A stretch of DNA of 64,000 nucleotides, taken from positions 18,089 to 82,088 of the forward strand of contig DOAQ01000032.1 of assembly GCA_003506435.1 (NCBI GenBank). The letters are read 5' to 3'. The position numbers were made by a program, and so were the translations under genes. The notes below the pieces were generated by a model. That model had not been told where the DNA came from. It made no database searches and saw only the letters and a list, made by a program, of their open reading frames with translations. The stretch's first letter is position 1. Each line of letters begins with the position of its first letter. This document shows, in pieces, positions 9,192 to 16,377 of this stretch. The stretch is from Prolixibacteraceae bacterium. GTDB lineage: Bacteria > Bacteroidota > Bacteroidia > Bacteroidales > Prolixibacteraceae.

Positions 9192-10292
9192 CTATATTTG
9201 TTCATATTTTGCAGCTAAGGCCAACAATTGTTTCACGGTTGCCTGAGGTATTTGTCCGTTCCGGTCGGGAGGTACGTCCAGTAATAAATTGACGCCACGG
9301 GCTCTGCTGATCAGGCGCATACCCAGTAATTCCTCTGCCGAACGAAGTGAATCATTTTCTTTCCAGAACCATTCGTACCCAATCGGGTCGCAGACTTCTC
9401 CGGGTATATAATATTCCTTATTCTTGCCATTTTTGTCACTGATCGTGAACCAGGGTTTGTATCCTCTGTCAGAAGAGGGCAGGTAACGTTCAATAGCCAT
9501 CAGGTCGGTCGGCCAGCTATATTCGTATTTCAGGTTTGTCCCGTTGGAAATTCCATTGTTAAGCATAATCACTGCATCCGGCTGGAGCGAAGTAATTTGA
9601 GCATACTGTTTTTGCCGACCCTCAAAGCCGAGTACACCCGGAATATCAACCCATACTTCTTCAATCTTTCCATAGTTTGTCAGGAGCTCTTCAATTTGAT
9701 TTAACTGGAAATCACGATATTCTTCAGTTGTATATGCATTCTGCCAACTGGTCATCGATGGGGTTTCGGAGCCAAACAGATGATGGTTGTCCCACGAACA
9801 GTAATAAAATCCGGGCAGAATGCCGTATTTATCGCAAGCTTTTACAAAAGCGCCAACTACATCGGTTGTATTGGAAGATGTGCCTACATGATAATCGGTA
9901 TGTTTTGCGGGCCACAGGCAATGGCCGGAAACGTGTTTGGTGGTAAGGATGGCATATTTCATCCCGGCATCCCGGACAACCTGTATCCACTGGTCAACAT
10001 CGAGTTTTGACGGGGCATATACTGTTGACGGGCTTTTGCCTGAATCCAATTCATCACCGGAAAAAGTACTCATCCCAAAATGAATAAACATCCCGTATTC
10101 CAACGATTCCCATTTTTTCAGGCGATCGATCGAAAGACGTTGGTCTCCCTCTTTTTTCAGAGGTGACAATTTGCCCGGCACTGATTCGGCCTGGCTTTGT
10201 CCCGATGCCATTACAGAAGGTATTGCTCCCATTATGGCAGCAGTTGCAGCGGATCGTTGCAAAAAAGTTCTACGGTTCAGTCTATTCGTCAT
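9192..10292 (-). CDS. GH29-like alpha-L-fucosidase with Tat signal
   Basis: A 366-residue protein beginning with a twin-arginine signal (NRRTFLQ at residues 6-12, then a hydrophobic stretch). The catalytic barrel of GH29 is visible: YGMFIHFGMSTF near 66-77, TTKHVSGHCLWPA near 117-129, and WVDIPG, in which Asp216 is the likely nucleophile. It is short: the chain ends soon after the barrel and appears to lack the C-terminal beta-sandwich found in many GH29 enzymes. It is divergent from an AraC regulator and shares an upstream motif with the transporter operon at 13.3 kb. It probably removes terminal fucose or a related deoxysugar in the periplasm. Confidence 0.8.
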   Translation of the reverse strand: MTNRLNRRTFLQRSAATAAIMGAIPSVMASGQSQAESVPGKLSPLKKEGDQRLSIDRLKKWESLEYGMFIHFGMSTFSGDELDSGKSPSTVYAPSKLDVDQWIQVVRDAGMKYAILTTKHVSGHCLWPAKHTDYHVGTSSNTTDVVGAFVKACDKYGILPGFYYCSWDNHHLFGSETPSMTSWQNAYTTEEYRDFQLNQIEELLTNYGKIEEVWVDIPGVLGFEGRQKQYAQITSLQPDAVIMLNNGISNGTNLKYEYSWPTDLMAIERYLPSSDRGYKPWFTISDKNGKNKEYYIPGEVCDPIGYEWFWKENDSLRSAEELLGMRLISRARGVNLLLDVPPDRNGQIPQATVKQLLALAAKYEQI

Positions 10293-10315
10293 GGCATTTG
10301 GTTTTTGGATTTAAA

Positions 10316-10379
10316 CAAAGATAATTAATTGTGAAAGAGTGTTTTTTTGCTAAATTCGGGAAATAGTTGTACATATCCG
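10316..10379 (-). promoter_or_regulatory. Fucosidase promoter with putative AraC operator
   Basis: On the minus strand TATCTTTG (10316-10323) is a match to the Bacteroidota -7 box, 24 bp before the fucosidase start. No good -33 TTTG is seen, which suits an activator-dependent promoter. TGTACATATCCG lies at 10368-10379 (plus-strand reading), 44 bp beyond the -7 box and 13 bp before the AraC start codon. The identical 12-mer recurs at 13379-13390 with the same layout. Operator function is inferred. Confidence 0.5.
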
Positions 10380-10392
10380 TCATCTGTAGAGC

Positions 10393-11238
10393 ATGATCGA
10401 ATTCAACTTGCTAAATATTGCTAAATATACTTCCGGGCATCACTGGAATTACGTTAATATTATCAGTCCGTTTGCACGGATTTATCTGATAACTGAGGGC
10501 GAAGCCACTATTTACCAAAACCGGCAATATTATAAGCTTACCCCCGGAAATATGTACCTCATTCCTGCTTTTACCAACAACACCTACCAGTGTACCGGAT
10601 CGTTCACTCATTACTATATTCATGTAGTAATCGAGCCTCAGGGCAATTTGTCACTTTTTGGAAAAGATATGAAAGTGTTTGAAGTGAAAGCTACTCCGTT
10701 CGATTACAGTTTATTTGAGCGGTTGCTTTACCTGCATCCCGGCAAAGGGCTATGGAATCCTGATCCTGCTACGTACAACGATTGCCTTGTTAAAAACAGT
10801 GAGAATGACTTTCTCCGCGGATATAAATGCAAAGTAGAAACGTTTGGCATTCTTTCCCAGATTGTGTCGCGGTTTATTTGTCCTGAAAAGATGGAGGCCG
10901 GGCAACAGCTTACCCCTGTCCGGTTACGTGCATTGCTTCAGTACATTAACACAAACCTCTCCGAACCTGTTTCAGTGGCCCGGCTTGCAGAAAAAATGTA
11001 TTTGTCTCCGGATTATTTTTCGCGGTTTTTTATCAAATACATGCACCTGTCGCCCTTGGAATATATCCACCAAAAGCGGATTGAAAAAGCACAATTGCTG
11101 CTTGTGACCACCTCGCTTTCAGCAAAGGAAATTGCTGCAAGCGCCGGGTACGATAACCTGTCGTATTTTCACCGGCAATTCAAAAAACATACTACCATGA
11201 GCCCTAACCAATTCAGGGCAATACACCGAAATATATAA
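10393..11238 (+). CDS. AraC-family transcriptional regulator
   Basis: A 281-residue regulator. The N-terminal part (about 20-110) resembles the cupin-like ligand domain of sugar-responsive AraC proteins (YLITEGEATIYQNRQ, LTPGNMYLIPA). The C-terminal 100 residues hold two helix-turn-helix units (VARLAEKMYLSPDYFSR, IAASAGYDNLSYFHRQFK). It is divergent from the fucosidase gene, and only 5 bp separate its stop from the convergent UroD-like gene. The motif TGTACATATCCG just before its own ATG suggests autoregulation. The likely inducer is fucose, rhamnose or a derivative, judged from neighbours only. Confidence 0.87.
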   Translation: MIEFNLLNIAKYTSGHHWNYVNIISPFARIYLITEGEATIYQNRQYYKLTPGNMYLIPAFTNNTYQCTGSFTHYYIHVVIEPQGNLSLFGKDMKVFEVKATPFDYSLFERLLYLHPGKGLWNPDPATYNDCLVKNSENDFLRGYKCKVETFGILSQIVSRFICPEKMEAGQQLTPVRLRALLQYINTNLSEPVSVARLAEKMYLSPDYFSRFFIKYMHLSPLEYIHQKRIEKAQLLLVTTSLSAKEIAASAGYDNLSYFHRQFKKHTTMSPNQFRAIHRNI

Positions 11239-11243
11239 CAGGT

Positions 11244-12269
11244 TTATTTCAATGCGTCGAACAGCGCTTTGACATTTGCAGGCGGAATATCGGGCAGAAT
11301 GGCTTCGTGGCTGGGCGATATAATCAAGCCTGTCGGGAATATTTCTTTTAGTTCGTTTACTTTTGCTTCGACCTGGCCGGGCGATCCGTTGACCAGAAGA
11401 TACTGGGCATCGACCCCGCCGCAAAACGATACCCGGTCGCCAAAATGAGTTTTTAATTTTTGTGGCTCCATATCCTTTGCCAGCGCCTGTATCGGATGGA
11501 TCACATCAACCCCCAGATCAATCAGGTCGTCAATGATTGGGAAGATTGAACCGCATGAATGATAAACCACTTTCAGCCCGTAATTTTTAGCCTGAACGAT
11601 CAACTTTTTTATGTCCGGAAAAACCAATTCCTTTAATAAATCCGGGTCAACCATCAGGCCGGTTTGACTTCCGAAGTCGTTTCCCAGTAAAACGGCATCC
11701 AGTTCTCCTTTTGTATTTTCATAGAATATCTCGTTCGCCTTCAGATAAAAGTCAGTGATCCGGTCGATCACGGCTGTGAACATTTCCCGCTCGGCCAGCA
11801 TTTTCATGAGCGCTGTTTCCATTCCGAAAGCAGCGCAGGCATCCTGAAAATTTGCCGACCACATGATTCCCATTTTTGCATAGCCTGACGGAATCTGTCC
11901 GATGTTTCGCAGGCATTCCCCGCGATCGATATACAAACCGGGATCGGGCCAGTCGAAATCGTCAACTCTTCCCGGATCGGAATAATTTTCAAAAAATCCG
12001 GGAGCGGTCAATGTCCTTTCTTCATAATTACTGCCTTTTTGGGCAAAATCAAAAGCGCAGGCAATATGGTTGCCTGCAGGCGACCGGTATGGAACTTCAA
12101 CCGGAAAAACATCGTCGTTAATTTTTTCTTTTAAAGCATTTTCGTTGTCTACCCCGAAATAACGATAAAGTCCGGGAATTGCAGGTACCGTAGGCAATCC
12201 CAGCCAGCTTGCCGGTCGATCGACCGGTTCGCGGGCAATAGTTGCAAAAAAACGTTCCTTCCTGTCCAT
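11244..12269 (-). CDS. UroD-fold protein, probable zinc-dependent methyltransferase-like
   Basis: A 341-residue member of the uroporphyrinogen decarboxylase/MtaA-CmuA superfamily. His237 and Cys239 (YHSCGS) and Cys283 (FCGGVD) reproduce the His-x-Cys...Cys zinc site of corrinoid-linked methyltransferases. True HemE lacks that site, so haem synthesis is unlikely. It is the second gene after a RhaT-type transporter (8 bp apart), under the operator-like motif at 13.38 kb. Many Bacteroidota place such UroD-like genes in sugar catabolic loci, where their reaction is not settled. A role in demethylating a methylated deoxysugar would fit the context but is a guess. Confidence 0.72.
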   Translation of the reverse strand: MDRKERFFATIAREPVDRPASWLGLPTVPAIPGLYRYFGVDNENALKEKINDDVFPVEVPYRSPAGNHIACAFDFAQKGSNYEERTLTAPGFFENYSDPGRVDDFDWPDPGLYIDRGECLRNIGQIPSGYAKMGIMWSANFQDACAAFGMETALMKMLAEREMFTAVIDRITDFYLKANEIFYENTKGELDAVLLGNDFGSQTGLMVDPDLLKELVFPDIKKLIVQAKNYGLKVVYHSCGSIFPIIDDLIDLGVDVIHPIQALAKDMEPQKLKTHFGDRVSFCGGVDAQYLLVNGSPGQVEAKVNELKEIFPTGLIISPSHEAILPDIPPANVKALFDALK

Positions 12270-12277
12270 ATCTGTGG

Positions 12278-13297
12278 TTATTCGATTAAATAATTTGCAA
12301 AGCCCAAAATCAACCAGGAGAGCAGCAAAATTCCGTTTCCTGCCATCATAATCAGTCGGGGTTTTCTAAATCCCGTCCATTCGCCGCTTTTTAATCCCCA
12401 TATATTACTTACCACCAACGATAAAGCCAGAAACATGGTCCATCCGACAACCGTTCCGTATTTTCCCATCAGGGCCGCTCCCTGTCCGTAAAGCATGAGG
12501 GCTGCAAACCACATAACAGCCGTAGCCAGCGCCCAGGCAAAACCCGGTAAATTCTTTTTTTGAATGAATTCGCGGCAGGCGCCTTTTTTTATCAGGAGAT
12601 AAACGGCATAAGCTACATTAACGGCCATTCCTCCGAAAAGGACAATCACCCAAGGGACAATACTGGCATTGCGGGGCAGAACTCCCATTTCAATGGCAGC
12701 CTGGGCCGAAGGCATTGCTTTTGCGTAGCCAATATTAAGCAGGGCAGTAAATAAACCATTCAGGATGGCAAATATCAACCCGGTTTTAAACTTGCCCTTC
12801 ATCTCTTTGATTTCTTTTCCTTCAGACTCCTTGTCGCGGAGCATCCCGGCGCAGGAAATTAAAACCACGCCAAATGCCATTACCAGAGTGCCGGTAATAA
12901 TTGTCAGTACCGCAACCATCCCGGGTAGTTTTTCCATAACAAAGAGGGGCATCAGCGAGCCAACCACAGCCCCCAGTCCCATGCTGATCCCGTAGGTCAG
13001 CGACAGGCCTACATAATTTACAGCCTTCCCGAACATGACAGAGCCAACTCCCCAGCAGGCTCCCATGAAAACAGACAAAATCAACGTCCCGGGAGGAAGT
13101 GAAAAAACAGCTTTGTTAACCGAAGGCACCAGGATTAGCGCAGTCGATACAGGCAAAACAAGCATTCCGATCAGAGAAAAAACCAGCCAGAAACTTCCCC
13201 ACGACAGAGGGTGAAACTTTTTCATCCCCAATCCAAATGTACCTTGAAAGATTCCTGCTGAGACAATTAGAAATAAAGGAAAAAGTAAGCCTGTCAC
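12278..13297 (-). CDS. RhaT-type L-rhamnose/deoxysugar-proton symporter
   Basis: A 339-residue integral membrane protein with about ten hydrophobic segments, close in length to E. coli RhaT (344). The N-terminal QGTFGLGMKK, the GACWGVGSVMFGKAV block and SYGI/LTYGISMGLGA-like segments are typical of this branch of the drug/metabolite transporter superfamily. It is first in a two-gene operon with the UroD-like gene. Its promoter carries the same 12-bp motif as the fucosidase promoter. It probably imports rhamnose, fucose or a methylated derivative with protons; the exact sugar is uncertain. Confidence 0.8.
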   Translation of the reverse strand: MTGLLFPLFLIVSAGIFQGTFGLGMKKFHPLSWGSFWLVFSLIGMLVLPVSTALILVPSVNKAVFSLPPGTLILSVFMGACWGVGSVMFGKAVNYVGLSLTYGISMGLGAVVGSLMPLFVMEKLPGMVAVLTIITGTLVMAFGVVLISCAGMLRDKESEGKEIKEMKGKFKTGLIFAILNGLFTALLNIGYAKAMPSAQAAIEMGVLPRNASIVPWVIVLFGGMAVNVAYAVYLLIKKGACREFIQKKNLPGFAWALATAVMWFAALMLYGQGAALMGKYGTVVGWTMFLALSLVVSNIWGLKSGEWTGFRKPRLIMMAGNGILLLSWLILGFANYLIE

Positions 13298-13327
13298 TTT
13301 CGTTGATTTTTTAGTTTACAGATATTT

Positions 13328-13390
13328 CAAAATTACGTTCTGACAATAATCCGAAATGATAGAATTAAGCTAAAACAATGTACATATCCG
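13328..13390 (-). promoter_or_regulatory. Transporter/UroD operon promoter with putative AraC operator
   Basis: TAATTTTG on the minus strand (13328-13335) matches the -7 consensus, 30 bp before the transporter start. TGTACATATCCG (13379-13390, plus-strand reading) lies 43 bp beyond the -7 box, almost exactly as at the fucosidase promoter (44 bp). A weak or absent -33 element suits control by the AraC regulator at 10.4 kb. Confidence 0.5.
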
Positions 13391-13564
13391 ACGTAATTTT
13401 CCAGTTTGCCGGATAATCGTATTCGTTCCGGTTCCTAATTTTAATAGCAGACTGTGTTTTTGTAAAAGGACAAGTTTTATATGTTCCATGAAAAGAATAA
13501 CTTCGTCCCGGATTCAAAAAAAGGATTACAGACTAAAAAAACCGAAAATCTAAAACGTTGAAAC

Positions 13565-14161
13565 ATGAAGACATTCAGCCTTGTTCTCTTGCTATGCGCG
13601 ATTACCAGTTTGGTCAATGCACAGGACATCCGTTACAAGACAACCCGGACGAGCAAATACAGTCCTGAACTTTCTGAAGAATTACACAAAATAAGTATTC
13701 TGCCGTTGGGATATGCGTACGAACGAAAAATCGCCGAAGAATTTACTATTGAGGCAGGAGTCGATTTTTCGTTCGACATCTATTATGCTGAAACTGATGA
13801 TTTGGATCAAAATGCACTGGTTGTTAATCCAACGATCCATTTGGAGCCCCGGTATTACTACAATCTGGAACGACGTTACCAACGCGGGCGTAATGTAAGT
13901 TTTAACGCGGCTAGTTACCTCGGGGTGTATTCTGAATTGAGGATGAACCCGCTGATTGAGGAAAATAATGGGTTTTGGCCTGTGTACGACCGTTTCAAAA
14001 TTGGCCCGGCATGGGGCATTCAGCGAAATCTCGGCCGCCGTGGCTACCTGAATTTTAATCTTGCCTACGGACTGGTAATCGACGAAACCGGGCATGCCCG
14101 TTACGATGGCTTTGGACGGTTGACCTTGGGTATCCGGCTAAATGGGGTAGTGGAGAAATAA
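13565..14161 (+). CDS. Small outer-membrane beta-barrel-like protein of unknown function
   Basis: A 198-residue protein with a clear signal peptide (hydrophobic residues 4-18, cleavage near VNAQ). The mature part is rich in alternating aromatic/polar strands (YYYNLERRY, SFNAASYLGVYSELR, LNFNLAYGLVI) and ends in strand-like residues, as in small 8-stranded outer-membrane barrels. No named family was recognised. It stands alone: 267 bp of non-coding sequence separate it from the divergent transporter gene, and a region of gene debris follows. Function is unknown. Confidence 0.6.
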   Translation: MKTFSLVLLLCAITSLVNAQDIRYKTTRTSKYSPELSEELHKISILPLGYAYERKIAEEFTIEAGVDFSFDIYYAETDDLDQNALVVNPTIHLEPRYYYNLERRYQRGRNVSFNAASYLGVYSELRMNPLIEENNGFWPVYDRFKIGPAWGIQRNLGRRGYLNFNLAYGLVIDETGHARYDGFGRLTLGIRLNGVVEK

Positions 14162-14186
14162 AAGTATCAGAAATTCAGTAAATTAA

Positions 14187-14408
14187 AAGTTAACTCAGGA
14201 GTTCAAAGAAATTCGGACTCTTGCACCTTTTGCATTGAAATACGTTGATACGACCGAACTAACAAGAGATAAACCGGCACAGCTCGACTTTCTGGTTCCT
14301 GCCTTGGTTGCAGGTGTATACCGCCTGATAAGGCGTACCCTGTTCCAGAACACGAAAGCGCTTAGCTCCGGGGAACTCAACTGCAAACTTACAGTTGAAA
14401 GCCGCTAA
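14187..14408 (+). pseudogene. Open frame without start codon, possible 3' remnant of a gene
   Basis: A 73-codon frame runs from just after a stop at 14184-14186 to TAA 14406-14408 with no ATG. It encodes a protein-like sequence (KEIRTLAPFALKYVDTTEL, then LDFLVPALVAGVYRLIRR) with a hydrophobic stretch. It may be the C-terminal end of a lost gene. The family was not recognised, and there is no sign of expression. Confidence 0.35.
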
Positions 14409-14721
14409 GACATGCCTGTTTGCATGCCTTGCAGCTATACGTCAATGAGAGTTATTACTCTACGCTCCATAGAGCTATGCCTTTGTACTCTTTAGAGGCA
14501 TAGCTCTGCACACATCAGGCTTACTACTCTGTACTTCGCAGAGTTACTACTCTACACACTTTATTTCAAACCTGTCAGGTTTAACATGTTCACGAACATA
14601 AAACTACTACGCAACCATTTCATATCCAGCTTCATCTGATTACCGGTTGCAATTCTGAAAAAAAAGAAAAACATGAAAACAACCATTTTAAAAATCAATT
14701 TTGAAGTAAAATAGTTTAGCC
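14409..14721. repeat. Non-coding stretch with hairpins and short repeats
   Basis: No gene is seen here. A perfect 12-bp inverted repeat (AGAGCTATGCCT, 14471-14482 with 14496-14507, 13-base loop) is flanked by three related strings of the type TTACTACTCT. A smaller hairpin (ACTCTG/CAGAGT) follows, and then the palindrome AAACCTG-T-CAGGTTT at 14568-14582. The last shares its core with the element at 18826-18860. The stretch may be a folded 5' or 3' RNA region or decayed repeat DNA. Confidence 0.5.
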
Positions 14722-15891
14722 ATGAAAAAAATATCTTCATCATTTGTTTTGTTAGCGCTATTGTTCACATTGTCTTGTGATAATGATAATGAACCAGGTT
14801 TTGTTTTTGAAAATATAAATGGGTTTGTCCAAAAGGGACCTTATCTGAATGGCACTTCGATTACCATTTCAGAATTAACAAGTGATTTAACATCAACCGG
14901 AAAAAATTTTACATCCCAGATCCTTGATAATAAGGGGAATTTTGAGATAAAGAATGTAGAACTAACATCCCAATATGTTGAACTAAAAGCGGATGGATTT
15001 TATTTTAATGAAGTTCTTAATGAGAATTCTTCTGCACAACTGACTTTATTTGCAATATCAGACATATCAAATAAAAGTAGTCTAAATGTCAATATACTTT
15101 CCAACATAGAAAAAAGCCGTGTAAGTTATCTGGTTTCAAATGGAATTCGTTTTTCGGATGCAAAAAACCAGGCACAAAAGGAAATTCTGTCAATTTTTGA
15201 AATAAACAGGGAAGATATCTTAGAATCAGAGCAACTGGATATTACTAAATCAGGTGATGATCATGCTATTTTATTGGCGGTTTCAGTAATTCTGCAAGGA
15301 TACCTTTCAGTTCCGGATTTATCAGAATTACTTGCAAATATGAGTACAGATATAAGGGAAGATGGCGTATTAAATAGTCAATCAATAGGTTCGACTTTGA
15401 TAAATAATGCTAAAACAATTCAACTGGATGCTATTCGTCAAAATCTGGAGAGCAGATATGAAGAAATGGGATTAAACATTACAATCCCTGATTTTGAAAA
15501 ATACGTAAATCAATTTATTGAAAATACAGACTTTGTTTTTACAGGATTTATTGCGTATCCGCAAAATGGCGCTTACGGCACAAATCTACTCGATAAAAAC
15601 AGAACCGAATACTCCGCTGGATACCATTCATTAAATGCAATCTTACCCAATGGTACATCTTTAAAAGTGAAAATACAGGGAAAGAATTGGTTTTATCCAG
15701 TTTCACAAGATTGGTCAGGTTGGGAAAAATCGGATTGGAATGATGCAGATAATTCAAGAACTTTTACATCAAAAAAAACAGGAGAAATAGACTTGAAAAT
15801 TCGGTTGGAAGCAGATACAACTTCAGCAATGATAAAAATCTATGTTCACGAGAATGGGGACATAGAACCTACGTGGACAAAAGAGATATAA
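14722..15891 (+). CDS. AT-rich lipoprotein of unknown function
   Basis: A 389-residue predicted lipoprotein (LLALLFTLSC, Cys19). The mature protein starts with a VQKGPYLNGTSITI-type segment, often seen at the start of surface lipoproteins with a carboxypeptidase-regulatory-like beta domain. It continues helical (about 120-260) and ends with a beta-rich domain with many Trp/Asp residues. Base composition is clearly more AT-rich than its neighbours, and it is flanked by repeats and gene fragments, which suggests later acquisition. No catalytic motif was recognised. Confidence 0.6.
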   Translation: MKKISSSFVLLALLFTLSCDNDNEPGFVFENINGFVQKGPYLNGTSITISELTSDLTSTGKNFTSQILDNKGNFEIKNVELTSQYVELKADGFYFNEVLNENSSAQLTLFAISDISNKSSLNVNILSNIEKSRVSYLVSNGIRFSDAKNQAQKEILSIFEINREDILESEQLDITKSGDDHAILLAVSVILQGYLSVPDLSELLANMSTDIREDGVLNSQSIGSTLINNAKTIQLDAIRQNLESRYEEMGLNITIPDFEKYVNQFIENTDFVFTGFIAYPQNGAYGTNLLDKNRTEYSAGYHSLNAILPNGTSLKVKIQGKNWFYPVSQDWSGWEKSDWNDADNSRTFTSKKTGEIDLKIRLEADTTSAMIKIYVHENGDIEPTWTKEI

Positions 15892-15900
15892 TGATCCCTT

Positions 15901-16022
15901 TTATATCCGGATTACTTCCAACTGGTATCTTTTCGAGAAATCGTCAATACTTTTTTCACTGCTTGCAAAGCCCGGCAGGAAGCCGCTTCTGCCCGAGTCA
16001 AGCAATTTGATGAACAGTTTGT
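15901..16022 (-). pseudogene. Decayed inverted copy of the 3' end of the mevalonate kinase gene
   Basis: Read on the minus strand, this segment encodes KLFIKLLDSGRSGFLPGF and the same C-terminus (ending QLEVIRI, then stop) as the kinase at 26595-27509. By hand alignment 111 of 122 bases match 27388-27509 in inverted orientation. The GSGGGGF motif of the intact kinase has become DSGRSGF, so the copy is not functional. Similarity stops at AGTTTGT, where the next fragment begins. Confidence 0.85.
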
Positions 16023-16350
16023 GCCCTGTTACTTGCACCTTTGCCTGCAAAGTGGTTCCGACAAAGTGTTGCTTCGGATGCGCCCATGTATAATCGCAAA
16101 CAGTTTGCTTCGCTGGTGGAGGCATTCCGCGCCAAATACTCCGATTTTAATTTTACAATCGATATTATTGTAGGTTTTCCGGGCGAAACGGATGAAGATT
16201 TCAAAGAAACACTGGATGCTGTTCGTGAGTTCCGCTTCAGCCATATCCATACCTTATACAATTCACCGCGTGAAACTCATTCAGGTGACCGGAGATGGCG
16301 AAAAATTAAAGTTTGTTGGTGAACCAATGTCTCCCCGCGTTGTCTTATAA
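16012..16350 (+). pseudogene. Remnant of an MtaB-type tRNA methylthiotransferase gene
   Basis: Translation shows the radical-SAM methylthiotransferase block LHLCLQSGSDKVLLRMR. A two-base loss near 16085 then shifts to the frame MYNRKQFASLVEAF...DIIVGFPGETDEDFKETLD...FSHIHT, as in MtaB (the enzyme making ms2t6A37). From about 16266 the sequence jumps to a short tail (VKLIQVTGDGEKLKFVGEP, stop 16348-16350) that may be the TRAM end. The N-terminal half and the CxxxCxxC motif are missing. It is distinct from the intact miaB at 27.7 kb. The left junction with the kinase remnant falls in a short shared stretch. Confidence 0.75.
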
Positions 16351-16377
16351 GAGATAGATTTATCTTTAGTAAGGACA

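Noticed and set aside
11244..12269. HemE (uroporphyrinogen decarboxylase) for haem synthesis
   Set aside because: The zinc-ligand set His237/Cys239/Cys283 and the sugar-operon context fit the methyltransferase-like branch better.
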